From Streptomyces sp. BK340 (GTDB lineage: Bacteria > Actinomycetota > Actinomycetes > Streptomycetales > Streptomycetaceae): a stretch of 64,000 nt of DNA. The translations under genes and the position numbers were made by a program. Positions 20,343 through 29,882 of this stretch are shown piece after piece. Under the pieces are notes generated by a model, which was given only the letters and a program-made list of their open reading frames with translations, had not been told where the DNA came from and made no database searches. How positions within the stretch are numbered: the stretch's first letter is position 1; every line of letters starts with the position of its first letter. Location: contig NZ_VISR01000009.1 of the NCBI RefSeq assembly GCF_007827595.1, forward strand, positions 1 to 64,000. The letters are read 5' to 3'.

Positions 20343-23143
20343 CGACCGTCCCCCTTAGTCGTTCCTTGTGCTGTGCCGTTCCGGGCGTCGCCCGCGGCGT
20401 TCTCCTCACGGCCACGCTGCCAGCCCCGCTGGAGCGAGGCCATCCGGCTGCGGACCTCGTCGGCGTCGCGGTCGGCGGGCTGCGCTGCGCGTTCCGGGAG
20501 CCGTTCGGCCTCCTGCTTCAGCTGCGGGGCCAGGTTGGCCTGTCGTACCCGCCGGGGCAGCGGCCCGGAGGCCGTGCCACCGGCGGGCGGGACGCCGTCG
20601 TCCTGGCCGCCGCCGGAAGCGGCCGCCGCGGGCCGGGTCCGTCTGGGCAGCGGCGGTGCTTCGGAGGTCTGGTTCCCGCCGCCGGACGCGGTGGCCGTGC
20701 GCTCGTCGACGTGGTCGGCGAGTCCGGTGCGCCGGGCCGCCTCACCGCGGCGGCGGGCGGGCAGGGGAGCCGGTCCCCCGGTGTCGGGGTGGCGCGGCCC
20801 GGCCGCCGGCTGCTCGTCCGGTTCGCCGCGGCGGGACCGCTGCTCGGTCACGGGCCTGCCGTGCGAGCTGACCAGCTTCGGCGCCTGGCGCCGGGGCAGC
20901 GGCACGGGTCCGCCGGAGCGGTCGCCGGCCGGGGTGTCGTCGACGCGCGGGGAGGCGGGCTGATGGGGCTCGATCAGCCGGGAGGCCGCCTCGTCCCCGG
21001 CGCGGCCGCGGGAGCGCCGGGGACGGAACAGGCCGCCGCGCTCGCTCTCCTCGTCGGTCAGGGCACCCGGGAAGTCGTCGACGGCGTCCAGGTCCACGGG
21101 AGCCTCCAGCTCGACCGGACCGTCGAGCAGGGAGGTCGGCAGGCCGGGCAGCTGCACCGGGGCCTGCGACCGGGCGGGGGTGAGGCTCGCCGCCGGCTCG
21201 GCCTCCTTCGAGGGGCGGTCGAGGCGGAAGCCGATGCCGTTGGTGTCCGGGACGTCGTCGGTCAGCAGCGCGTCGGGGACGAACACGACGGCGGTGGTGC
21301 CGCCGTAGGGCGACGGCTGCAGGGAGACGCGGACGTTCTGGCGCTGGGCGAGACGGCTGACCACGAACAGGCCGAGCCGGTCCGTGTCCGAGAGTTCGAA
21401 CTCGGGGGTCTCGGCGAGCCGGAGGTTGGCGTCGAGCAGCGCCTCGGCCGTCATGCCGAGTCCGCGGTCGTGGATCTCCAGGGTGAAGCCGTTGGCGACC
21501 CGCTCGCCGAGGACCTGGACGGCCGTGTGCGGCGGCGAGAAGACCGTGGCGTTCTCCAGGAGTTCGGCCACGAGGTGAGTGACGTCGGCGACGGCCGGAC
21601 CGGTGACCGCGACCCGTGCCAGGCGCCGTACCTCGATGCGCTCGTAGTCCTCGACCTCGGCGACGGCTGCCCGGACGATGTCCATCAGCTGCACCGGGCG
21701 GCGCCACTGCCGCGACGGCGCGGCGCCGGAGAGGATCACCAGTCCCTCGGCGTGCCGGCGCATACGGGTGGTGAGGTGGTCCAGTCGGAACAGGTCGGCG
21801 AGTTCGTCGGTGTCCTCGGTCCTGCGCTCCATGGTGTCGAGCAGGGTGAGCTGCTTGTGCAGGAGGACCTGGCTGCGGCGGGCGAGGTTGACGAAGACCT
21901 CGGAGACGCCGGCCCGCAGTTCGGCCTGTTTGACGGCGGCCTCGACGGCTGCGCGCTGGAGGGTGTTGAGGGCCTGGCCGACCTCTCCGATCTCGTTCTT
22001 GTCGTACTCCAGCCGGGGCACCTCGGTCTCGATGTCGACCTGTTCCCCGACGGAGAGTCTGCGCATCACGCTGGGCAGCCGCACACCGGACGCCTCGTGC
22101 GCCTCCAGGCGCAGCTGCCGCAGGTCGCGGATGAGACTGCGGCCGACGCGCACGGACAGGACGACGGAGACCAGGACGGCGAGAAGGCCGAGGACACCGG
22201 CTACGGCGGCCTGCACGATCACGTTCATGGCCACGGGCTCCGTGCGGTCCTGGAAGCGGTCGCCGACCTGGTCGTCCAGGGTTCCGAGTTCGTCGAGCAC
22301 GCTCGCCGCCGTCGAGTCCCAGCTCTGGGCCGTGACACCGCGCGGGGCTCCGGAATCGGTGCCGATGGCGGTCTGTTCGGCCACGCGCAGCGGGGCGGTG
22401 GTGGCGTTCTTCCAGAAGCGTTCGTACCGTTCGCGCTCCGAGGCGGGCAGCAGCGGCAGGCTGATGTCGTACAGGAGGGTGCGCTGGGCGACGAGGTCGG
22501 AGATGTCGCGGGTCTCGTCGTGGGAGAGCGTGCCGACGACGAGTGCCGAGCCGAGCAGGGCGTCCTCGCGGGAGAGCAGTTCGCGGGCGCGGTTCACGTT
22601 GACGAGGGCCCGGGCCTGCTTGTCCATGTCGACGTCGTCGATGCCGTCGAGGGCGTCCAGCAGGGTGTAGCAGGGGTCGACGAGCCGGTTGTAGCGGTCG
22701 AGCGCCTGGGCGCGGTCGACCGTGCGCTGCTCCACGCTGCGGCGCAGGGAGTCGAGGCTGTCGAAGGCGTCCAGGACGGTGGTGAGGCGCTCGTCGTCGG
22801 CCGCGTCCATGGCGTCGCGGACGTTGTGGTCCTCGGCGTTCCTGCGGATGTCGGCGACGGCCCGGTCGGTGGCGGTGCGGGTGCGGTGCAGTGCCGCAAG
22901 GGCGTCGGCCGCGCGCGGGTCGGCGAGGTAGACGAGGGTCTGACGACGTTCCTGCTGCAGGCCGCGGACGGTGTCCTCGGTGGGATAGGCGACCTTCTGG
23001 ACGATGTCGGACACATGGAAGAGCCGGGTGACCTCACGCCCCGTGAGCACCGTGGCGAAGCCCCAGACGGCAGTCAGGGACACCAGCGGCACGAGAAGCA
23101 GCGCCACGATCTTCCGGCGGATCGACTTCCCGCGAAAGCGCAT
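20339..23143 (-). CDS. cvnA: conservon sensor histidine-kinase-like protein CvnA
   Basis: This 934-residue membrane protein starts at an ATG (MRFRGKSIRRK) preceded by GGGGGAGG. It has an N-terminal membrane segment (about 12-32), a large extracellular nitrate/nitrite-sensing (NIT)-like helical region, a second membrane segment near 310-335 and a HAMP-like linker. An ATPase domain follows, with LVAELLENATVFSPP and RGLGM. A long disordered tail rich in Pro, Arg and Gly ends the protein. No canonical phospho-accepting His box stands out, in line with CvnA proteins acting as receptor/anchor rather than classical kinases. It is the first gene of cvnA-B-C-oplAH-cvnD. Confidence 0.93.
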   Translation of the reverse strand: MRFRGKSIRRKIVALLLVPLVSLTAVWGFATVLTGREVTRLFHVSDIVQKVAYPTEDTVRGLQQERRQTLVYLADPRAADALAALHRTRTATDRAVADIRRNAEDHNVRDAMDAADDERLTTVLDAFDSLDSLRRSVEQRTVDRAQALDRYNRLVDPCYTLLDALDGIDDVDMDKQARALVNVNRARELLSREDALLGSALVVGTLSHDETRDISDLVAQRTLLYDISLPLLPASERERYERFWKNATTAPLRVAEQTAIGTDSGAPRGVTAQSWDSTAASVLDELGTLDDQVGDRFQDRTEPVAMNVIVQAAVAGVLGLLAVLVSVVLSVRVGRSLIRDLRQLRLEAHEASGVRLPSVMRRLSVGEQVDIETEVPRLEYDKNEIGEVGQALNTLQRAAVEAAVKQAELRAGVSEVFVNLARRSQVLLHKQLTLLDTMERRTEDTDELADLFRLDHLTTRMRRHAEGLVILSGAAPSRQWRRPVQLMDIVRAAVAEVEDYERIEVRRLARVAVTGPAVADVTHLVAELLENATVFSPPHTAVQVLGERVANGFTLEIHDRGLGMTAEALLDANLRLAETPEFELSDTDRLGLFVVSRLAQRQNVRVSLQPSPYGGTTAVVFVPDALLTDDVPDTNGIGFRLDRPSKEAEPAASLTPARSQAPVQLPGLPTSLLDGPVELEAPVDLDAVDDFPGALTDEESERGGLFRPRRSRGRAGDEAASRLIEPHQPASPRVDDTPAGDRSGGPVPLPRRQAPKLVSSHGRPVTEQRSRRGEPDEQPAAGPRHPDTGGPAPLPARRRGEAARRTGLADHVDERTATASGGGNQTSEAPPLPRRTRPAAAASGGGQDDGVPPAGGTASGPLPRRVRQANLAPQLKQEAERLPERAAQPADRDADEVRSRMASLQRGWQRGREENAAGDARNGTAQGTTKGDGR

Positions 23144-23561
23144 GGCCTCCCCCAGCTCGACCCCCGCCGGTCGGGGGTACATGTCCGTCAGCAAACGTGC
23201 GCGAGCCTACTACCGCCCCACAGATAACTCGAAGACATGTCCGGAGGATGAACTTCCGCACCGGCGGCGAGACATGGCGAGTTGTCCGGGCATTGCGGGA
23301 GATTGCACCCGGGATGTGGGTGCCCGCGACGGTACGGGCCGAAGCTGAACGGACAGTCAGTTGGCCGGAATTTTTCGCAAGTAGGGAATCTTCGAGGGTG
23401 GTTGTTCGTCTTTCTCTACGGGAAATGGGGGCGGAATCGGCCACAGGAGCCGCATCCCGCACCCCGGCGGCGTAAAACAGCGCAAGCCGGGCAGTCACTG
23501 GGGAGTCGGTGTCCACGGACATCGGGTGAGCGGTCTGCCGGCGGTGGGGAGTGACACGGTG
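23144..23561. promoter_or_regulatory. divergent promoter region, cvnA / membrane protein
   Basis: About 420 bases without a gene separate cvnA from the divergent membrane-protein gene, and promoters for both must lie here. AT-richer stretches at 23365-23410 contain GGAAT and GGGAAT motifs reminiscent of ECF -35 elements, but no GTT sits at the 18-base spacing. The nonamer ACATGTCCG occurs twice in direct orientation (near 23180 and 23236). No binding site can be named. Confidence 0.3.
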
Positions 23562-24095
23562 ATGGGCACGGCGGAGCGGCGCGGGGCGTCCGAGGAGAGC
23601 GTGGCGGTGCGCTCGGCGACGCGGCGGGGGAACGAGGCGCCGGATCGCGGCATTCCGGCGCTCGGGGGCGACGGAGAGTCCACCGACGGGGAGGAGCAGC
23701 CGTATCAACGGCTGTTGTGGATCGAGGAGCCGGCCCGCCGGCGCCGGATGCCCGACCCGGTGCGTACGGCGGCGGTGCGGGCGGTCCTGATCATCGCGGC
23801 GACGCTGATCCAGGCCATGGTGGCGTTCCTGTGCACGCTGGCCGGGTCCTGGCTGGCGTTCCCGATGGTCGTCAGCAGCGTGGCCAGCACGGTGGTGGCC
23901 ACGTGGGCCGTGGTCGACGTGTGGGTGACCCGCCAGGTGTGGAACCAGCGCAACGGCGTGGTCTCCGAGCCGAGCAGCACGGCCCGGACGCTGCGCCGCG
24001 AGCGCCGGGCCCGTCGGCGTCAGGAGCGGGCCGCCCTGCGGGAGCAGGAGCGGATACGCCGGCAGGGCGGATCCGGGCAGCTGTCGCACTCCTGA
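23562..24095 (+). CDS. small membrane protein, two TM segments
   Basis: This 177-residue protein has a charged N-terminal region, two adjacent hydrophobic segments (about residues 70-92 and 95-117) and a highly basic Arg-rich C-terminal tail with RRERRARRRQERAALRE. The ATG (MGTAERR) has a GGGGAG about 10 bases upstream; the adjacent GTG at 23559 is equally likely, and a GTG at 23526 is less so. The topology suggests both ends are cytoplasmic, with the tail possibly touching nucleic acid or acidic lipids. It converges on the SMC-like gene 33 bases away. I do not recognise a family. Confidence 0.7.
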   Translation: MGTAERRGASEESVAVRSATRRGNEAPDRGIPALGGDGESTDGEEQPYQRLLWIEEPARRRRMPDPVRTAAVRAVLIIAATLIQAMVAFLCTLAGSWLAFPMVVSSVASTVVATWAVVDVWVTRQVWNQRNGVVSEPSSTARTLRRERRARRRQERAALREQERIRRQGGSGQLSHS

Positions 24096-24128
24096 CCTGC
24101 GGGCGGCCGGCACCCGCCGCCGCACCCC

Positions 24129-27100
24129 TCAGGGCGTTGCGGCCGCCGGCTTCTTGAACATCCGCGTCGCCGTGATCTCGCTGTGCACCGCCTCGCCGGC
24201 CTGGGGCTGCTGCGGCAGTCCGGGCCGGAGGTGTTCTTCCACGCTGATGTACTTCAGGCCCGCCCTCAGGTCGGCGTCGTTGCGCAGCCGGATGACCAGC
24301 GGGAACTCGGCCAGCGCGGTCGTGTCGAACAGGCCGGTGGTGTACAGCAGCTGGACGCCCAGCGCGTCCGAGACGGCCCGCTGCAGCTCCAGCAGGTACG
24401 TCGCGTTGGCGCGGCCGATGGGGTTGTCCAGGAACAGCGTGCCGGCGTGCCGGTGCTTGTCACGGCCCCGGTCGTTCGACCGCAGGGCCGCCATCGTGCA
24501 GTACAGGGCGATGGCGGCCGTCAGCAGCTGACCACCCGAGAACACGTCGCCCATCTGCCCGACGGGCACGCGCTCGGCGCGCAGCACGGCGTCGGGCTTG
24601 AGGATCTCGACGGCCACGCCCTTCGGCTGCAGCGCTGCCGCGACTCCGCGCAGCAGCAGGGACATGCCGTCCCGGCGCAGGTCGGAGTTCTTCTTGACGG
24701 CCGCGCGCGTGGCCTCGTCGATGACCTCGCCGAGCCGCTCGGTGAGCGTGGCCTGGTCGGGCTCCTCGAAGCGAATGCGCAGGAACTCCTGCCCGGACCA
24801 CTCGCCGAGCCCCTCCGGGAGACGGGAGAGCCGCTGGGCGGAGCGCAGGGTGGCCAGGGCCGACTCGACCAGGCCCCTGAGCCGGTCCACGATCGAGTCC
24901 CGGTTGCGCTCCAGCTGCGCCAGCTCGTCGGTGAGGACACGAAGTCGAGGCGCGAACGCCTCCGCCCACCGCTGGGCGTGCTCGGGCAGCGCGGAGGCGG
25001 GCAGCTCACGGATCTGCTGCCGTGCCGGGGTCCGGACCTGTTCGTAGCGCGTGGAGTTGGCGTGCCGGACGAGCACGTCGCTCGCCTCGCGCACGGCCGA
25101 CTCGGCGCCGGACAGGTCGGCGGAGCAGCCGCGCAGCGAGCGGCGGGCCTCGGCGGCCGAGTGCCGGGCCTCCTCCAGGGTGCCGGGGTACGGCTCCGGC
25201 TCCTCCTGGTCCTCCTCGGGGGTGTGCTCGCGCAGCAGATCGCGGAGCATCGCGGCGATCTCGTCGAAGCCGCCGGCGGCGTCCTCGGCGGCCCGGTGGG
25301 CGTCGAGCAGCTCGGCGTGGGCCTCCCGGGCCTCGGCCAGCGCCTCGGTGCGGGTGGCGAGTTCGGCCGTGGCGGTGCGCAGGAGAGACTGGGCGTGCTC
25401 GGCGTCGCGGGGGACGAGTTCCTCGGCCAGGTCGGTGTGCGCCTCGCCGTCCTCGGGGGCGTGCCGTTCCGCCTCTCCGCGCAGCCGGCCGAGCTGTTCG
25501 CTCGCGGTCGACATCCGGGTCTCCAGAAGCTGCACCAGCTCCTCGGCACGTGCGGCGGCGGCCTGCCGGGAGGGGCCGTCGGAGCCGTCGGGCGACTGGA
25601 GCAGCTGTTCGGCGCGCATGCGGACCTTGTTGCTGAGCCGGTCCAGTTCGGCGAGGGAGGCGCTCTCGTCGCTCTCCGCGCGGGCCTGCTCGGCACGCAG
25701 GTCGGCGCCGACGCCGACCTTCTCGTAGAGCTGGGAGGCGGCCCGGTAGGCCTCGCGCAGGGCGGGCAGGGACGTCTTCGGAGCGTCCTCGTCCGCCACC
25801 GGTACGTCGTCGGGGGCGCCGGCGATCTCGGAGCGCTCGGCGCGCAGGGCACGCGCGGTGCGGCGGGTGTCGTCAGCGGCGCGCTGGGCGGCGCGGCGGT
25901 CCTCGTCGGCGGCGCGGGCGCGTTCCAGGCAGGTCTGGGCGCGGGCCTCCGACTCGGCGGCCTCGTCGGCGAGTTCACGGAGCTTGACCTGCCAGCCGGC
26001 GCGCTCGCGCAGCCGGTAGGCGAGTCCGGCGAGGGCGTCCGCGGCACGGCGGGCCTTCTGTGCGGCCTCCTGCCGCTCGTCACGGACCTGCGTGGCCTCG
26101 GCGGCGGCCTCGTCGGTCTCCGCGCGTGCCGTGCGCGCCTCGGCCAGCTCGGCCTCGGCCTCCTCCGCGAACGCGCGCGCCTCCCCGGCGGCCTCGGCGA
26201 GTTCGGTGAGGCGTCCGGCCGGGCAGCCGGTGCGCCAGGACGCGAGCCGCGCGGCCAGTTCGCGGTCCTTGCCGAGGCGGGCGGCGAGGGAGCGGATCTC
26301 CTCGTCGCGCTCGGTGGCCCGCGCGCGCAGCGCCTGCCGCTCCTCGTCGGCCGCGTGCTCGTCGTGCATGGCCGGGTTCGGCGGCACCAGGAAGACGTCA
26401 CCCGGGGTGGCGTCGGGCGCCGGGGTCGGGGCGAGCAGGGCGGCGGCCGTGCCGACGGCCACGGCGGAGCGCGGCAGCAGGGCGGCGTCGCTGAGCGCCT
26501 CACGGGCACGCGCGTGCGTGTCCGGGTCGGTGATGATGACGCCGTCGACCAGTTCGGGGCGGGCGGCGAGCACGCGCGCGTGGTCGGCGGGGTCGACGGC
26601 CTGCGCGAGGTAGCGCCAGCCGGGCAGCGCGGGGATGCCGTGCTCGCCGAGGAACTCCACGGTGGCCAGCACGTCCGGGCCGGGCGGCAGCAGTCCGCCG
26701 TCGCCGAGGGCCCCGAGGATGCGGGCGTCGTCGGCCGCGGCGGTACGCAGTTCGAAGAGGTGCCGTTCGGCGGTCGTCACGGCGTCGTCGAGAAGCCCGC
26801 GCAACTCGTCCGCGAAGCGGTCGAGTTCCTCCGGGCTGAGCGGGTTCTCGGCGAGGGAGGGCGAGTCCTCGGACGCGTCGCCCCCGCGCGCGGGCGAGCC
26901 GTCGGCCGCTCCCGACCTGGGGCCGGGCACCGCGGCCCGCGCCGTCCCGGCTGCGCCCGGCAGGCTCAGCAGCTCCGCGAGCCGTTCCTCGGCGGCGAGC
27001 GCCTCGGCGAGGCGCCGCTCGGCCTCGTGGCTCCGCTCGGCCGCCGTCGCCGCGTCCGCCGCGCGGGCCGCGGTCAGCTCCGCGCGGGACTCGGCGGAGG

Positions 27101-28799
27101 CCGCCTCGCGGGCGTGCTCGGTCGCCTTGCGGGCGGCCTCGCGGGCCGTGTCCCAGGCGGCCACGGCGGTCTTCTCGGCGTCGCTCGCGGCGAGGGCGGC
27201 ACGGGCCGGGTCGGCGTCCGGTGTGCTGTCGTCGAGCCAGCCCGCGCGGACCGCCTCGGCCGTCTCCTGCTCGACCTCGGCGAGACGCTGGCGCAGGTGC
27301 CCGGCCTCACTGCGGGCGCGCTGTGCTTCGGTGGCGGCGGAGGTGGAGTCCCGGTAGGCGGAGTCGCTGACCTCCTGGAGCGCGGCGGAGCGCTCCTCCT
27401 CCTCGTTGGCGAGGGCCTCGGCGCTCTCGGCGGCCGCGTGCAGGGCCCGTACGAGGTCCACTGCGGCCTTGGCCCGGGCGGCGAGCGCGGGCGCCGCGTC
27501 CCGCTCGGCCTCCTGGATCGCGGCGGACACGCGCGCGACGCGGTCGGCGGCGGCGCGGTGCCGCAACACGGCCTCGGCGGCCTGCCAGGCGGAGTGCAGC
27601 GTGCGCGCGTCGGCCAGCTCGCGCTTCTGCGCGGCGGCGGACTTCTCGGCGGCGGCGAGCGCCAGGGAGGCGTGCCGGAAGGCGAGTTCGGCGGCGACCA
27701 GCGCGCTGCGCTCCCGGCCGCCCTCGGAGTGCGTGACGGCGTAGGCGGCGGCCGTGACGCGCTGCGCGAGGTCGGCCGCCCGCACCCGTTCCCGCAGGGC
27801 CCGCGCGGAAAGGCGCCGGGCCAGTGTGCGGGTGCGGCGCTCGGCGCCGGCGTGGATGTCACGCGCGCGTGAGCGTGCCTCGGCCGCCTCGACGATCCGC
27901 CCGAGCAGGTCCACGGAGCCGGCCGTGAAGTCCCGTTCGGCGATCAGCTCGGCGCGCCGGCCCAGCTTGTTGCCGAAGCCGCTGACGAGATCGGCGAGGC
28001 CGTCGGTGTCGCGGGTGTCGGTGACCGCGCGCAGCAGCAGGTCGGTGAAGTCGGAGTCCTTCTTCACCGCGAAGAGGCCGGCCGCCTCGCCCTCGTCGGC
28101 GTTCATCTCCCGCTGGTAGCGGAAGAGTTCGGGGTCGAGGCCGAGGTCGCCGAGGTGCTCGATCCAGCGGTCGTGGATCTCCTCCCAGTGCACCTCCAGA
28201 TGCGGGTAGGCCTTGCCGGCCTCGGTGAGGGCGTCGCGGAAGCCCTTCATGGTGCGGCGGCGGCCCTGGGCGCCCGAGGCGCCCTCGACGGGCGGCCGTA
28301 CGGCGGTGGACTCGGCGACGGGCAGGTTGTCCAGGCTCAGGCCGGGGCCGGGCCGGAAGGAGTACCAGGCCTCGGCGAACTTCCGCGGATCGTTGGAGAC
28401 CTGGCGTCCGCGCCACTCGCTGACCTTGCCGACGACCACGCACTCGCCGGTCAGCACGTGCTGCCACTCCAGCGCCACGTGTCCGCAGTCGTCGGCGAGC
28501 AGGAACTTGCGCAGCACGCCGGAGCTGGCGCCGCCGAGGGTGTTGCGGTGTCCGGGCAGCATCACCGAGAAGATCAGCTTGAGCAGCACGGACTTGCCGC
28601 CGCCGTTCTCCAGGAACAGCACGCCCGCGGGCGCGGGGCGGCGCGGCGGTCCGGCCGGCTCCTCCTCGAAGAACTCCGCCTGCATGGGCGCGGGGTCGGG
28701 CACGGGCTCGCCCACGCCCCGCAGGTCGAGCACGGTGTCGGCGTAGCGCGCACCGGCCGGCCCGATGGAGTAGAGGCGGACCCGGGACAGCTCGTACAT
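24129..28799 (-). CDS. SMC/MukB-like (JetC-like) coiled-coil ATPase
   Basis: This very large protein (1556 residues) has the architecture of an SMC-type ATPase. The N-terminal P-loop is ENGGGKS at residues 64-70. Long Ala/Glu/Arg-rich coiled coils flank a globular hinge-like section around residues 695-815. The C-terminal signature FSGGQLLTAA is at 1420-1429 and the Walker B segment LFLDNP at 1455-1460. The Walker B lacks the usual Glu after Asp (D1458-N). It is the last gene of a three-gene operon and lies 41 bases after its neighbour. MukB, MksB and Wadjet JetC are the nearest concepts; the assignment to a subfamily is inference. The role would be DNA loop extrusion or plasmid/DNA sensing. 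Confidence 0.85.
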   Translation of the reverse strand: MYELSRVRLYSIGPAGARYADTVLDLRGVGEPVPDPAPMQAEFFEEEPAGPPRRPAPAGVLFLENGGGKSVLLKLIFSVMLPGHRNTLGGASSGVLRKFLLADDCGHVALEWQHVLTGECVVVGKVSEWRGRQVSNDPRKFAEAWYSFRPGPGLSLDNLPVAESTAVRPPVEGASGAQGRRRTMKGFRDALTEAGKAYPHLEVHWEEIHDRWIEHLGDLGLDPELFRYQREMNADEGEAAGLFAVKKDSDFTDLLLRAVTDTRDTDGLADLVSGFGNKLGRRAELIAERDFTAGSVDLLGRIVEAAEARSRARDIHAGAERRTRTLARRLSARALRERVRAADLAQRVTAAAYAVTHSEGGRERSALVAAELAFRHASLALAAAEKSAAAQKRELADARTLHSAWQAAEAVLRHRAAADRVARVSAAIQEAERDAAPALAARAKAAVDLVRALHAAAESAEALANEEEERSAALQEVSDSAYRDSTSAATEAQRARSEAGHLRQRLAEVEQETAEAVRAGWLDDSTPDADPARAALAASDAEKTAVAAWDTAREAARKATEHAREAASAESRAELTAARAADAATAAERSHEAERRLAEALAAEERLAELLSLPGAAGTARAAVPGPRSGAADGSPARGGDASEDSPSLAENPLSPEELDRFADELRGLLDDAVTTAERHLFELRTAAADDARILGALGDGGLLPPGPDVLATVEFLGEHGIPALPGWRYLAQAVDPADHARVLAARPELVDGVIITDPDTHARAREALSDAALLPRSAVAVGTAAALLAPTPAPDATPGDVFLVPPNPAMHDEHAADEERQALRARATERDEEIRSLAARLGKDRELAARLASWRTGCPAGRLTELAEAAGEARAFAEEAEAELAEARTARAETDEAAAEATQVRDERQEAAQKARRAADALAGLAYRLRERAGWQVKLRELADEAAESEARAQTCLERARAADEDRRAAQRAADDTRRTARALRAERSEIAGAPDDVPVADEDAPKTSLPALREAYRAASQLYEKVGVGADLRAEQARAESDESASLAELDRLSNKVRMRAEQLLQSPDGSDGPSRQAAAARAEELVQLLETRMSTASEQLGRLRGEAERHAPEDGEAHTDLAEELVPRDAEHAQSLLRTATAELATRTEALAEAREAHAELLDAHRAAEDAAGGFDEIAAMLRDLLREHTPEEDQEEPEPYPGTLEEARHSAAEARRSLRGCSADLSGAESAVREASDVLVRHANSTRYEQVRTPARQQIRELPASALPEHAQRWAEAFAPRLRVLTDELAQLERNRDSIVDRLRGLVESALATLRSAQRLSRLPEGLGEWSGQEFLRIRFEEPDQATLTERLGEVIDEATRAAVKKNSDLRRDGMSLLLRGVAAALQPKGVAVEILKPDAVLRAERVPVGQMGDVFSGGQLLTAAIALYCTMAALRSNDRGRDKHRHAGTLFLDNPIGRANATYLLELQRAVSDALGVQLLYTTGLFDTTALAEFPLVIRLRNDADLRAGLKYISVEEHLRPGLPQQPQAGEAVHSEITATRMFKKPAAATP

Positions 28800-28840
28800 G
28801 GCGGACTCTCGTCAGTCTTCTGGCAGATCAGGGAGGTTTG

Positions 28841-29737
28841 TCAGCGGTGCGAAGGCGCGTGGAACGGCAGCCCGGCGTCGGCCACCAGGTCCAGATCGTC
28901 GGTGTCGTCGGCGGGCAGCAGGGTGGCCGTGCCGTCGGTGACCGGGACGACGCCCAGCTCCAGCAGTTCGGCCATCGCGGCGCTGCCGGCCATGTCGCGG
29001 ACCTGAAGCTGGTAGCGGGCCGTGGTGCGGTAGGTGCCGCCGTGGTCGTCACCGGTGCGCTGCAGGAAGCCCGAGTCGGTGAGGAAGGCGGCCGCCTTGC
29101 CGACGATGCCCGTGGTGGAACCGGCGAGCCTGCGGGCGTCCTTGGTGGCGCCGGTCGCGCTGCGTCTGGCCCAGATCCGCCAGGCGGCCTCCAGCCCGGG
29201 CGCGTCGGTCGCCGGGTCGGTGTTGTCGCCCTGTTCCTCGGCGCGCTCCTCGAGCCGGCGGCACGCCTGCCGTACGAAGGCGTCGACACCGTTGACGGTG
29301 ACCCGGCCGATGTAGGAGTCGTCGGCGAGGTCCTCCGGGCGCGGGAACGCCAGCGCGGCCACGGCGAGATGGGCCAGTCCGTGCAGGAACCGGTCCCCGG
29401 AGTCGGCGGCGGTGCGACGCGCGTAGTCGCCCATGCGGACGGCGAACACCGAGTCCTCGGCGGCCGTCACGGCCATCCCCGCGCGCGGGGACACCTCCAG
29501 CACGACGAGCCCGAGACCGGCGGCGACGGCGTCCGCGAGCCGCGCGAACGCCGGGTCGTCACGGTGGCGGCGCAGCAGCTCCGTGTACTCCTGGTCACGT
29601 GCCGGCTGCAGCTTGGGCTGCAGCCCGAAGGCGACGAGCCGCGCCGCGTCGGCGGCGTCGGCGGGGGTGACGGCGGTGGTCGCCGGCGCGGCGGGGCTCT
29701 CCGCCTCACTCCACTCGACGTGCTCGCTCACGGACAC
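28841..29737 (-). CDS. probable MukE/JetB-like accessory subunit
   Basis: This 298-residue acidic soluble protein is encoded between the SMC-like ATPase and the larger partner. A central helical region (LADAVAAGLGLVVLEVSP) is followed by a winged-helix-like C-terminal half (GIVGKAAAFLTDSGFLQRTG and a beta wing around TYRTTARYQLQV). Its size, position and predicted winged helices fit the MukE/MksE/JetB role of bridging the kleisin and DNA. I do not recognise the sequence family directly, so the role rests on operon context. The start follows the hairpin region 29772-29880. Confidence 0.6.
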   Translation of the reverse strand: MSVSEHVEWSEAESPAAPATTAVTPADAADAARLVAFGLQPKLQPARDQEYTELLRRHRDDPAFARLADAVAAGLGLVVLEVSPRAGMAVTAAEDSVFAVRMGDYARRTAADSGDRFLHGLAHLAVAALAFPRPEDLADDSYIGRVTVNGVDAFVRQACRRLEERAEEQGDNTDPATDAPGLEAAWRIWARRSATGATKDARRLAGSTTGIVGKAAAFLTDSGFLQRTGDDHGGTYRTTARYQLQVRDMAGSAAMAELLELGVVPVTDGTATLLPADDTDDLDLVADAGLPFHAPSHR

Positions 29738-29771
29738 AACTCCTTGCTCTGGGAACTGAGGGAGGGTGCAA

Positions 29772-29880
29772 CCCCCCGAGGGGTACGGGGCTGCGTGCGG
29801 CTCCGCCGCGGAGCGCGACCAGCGTCGTCGCCGCCGCCGGCGCCGGCGACGACGGACCCGCGCTCGCCCACCGGCAGGGT
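29772..29880. repeat. dispersed streptomycete intergenic element with stem-loop
   Basis: The sequence GAGGGGTACGGGGCTGCGTG, then GCGGCTCCGCCGCGGAGCGCG and ACCAGCGTC, resembles the short GC-rich repeat scattered between Streptomyces genes. An 11-base perfect inverted repeat, CGTCGTCGCCG / CGGCGACGACG, lies at 29823-29854 with a 10-base loop. It sits inside the 145-base gap between the first and second genes of the SMC-like operon and could terminate or process part of the transcript. Copy number could not be checked. Confidence 0.5.
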
Positions 29881-29882
29881 CA

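Noticed and set aside
24183-27872. Plus-strand open frame of 1229 codons
   Set aside because: It is antisense to the SMC-like gene and its composition (Gly, Arg, Ala, Val repeats) mirrors the coiled-coil codons of the real gene.
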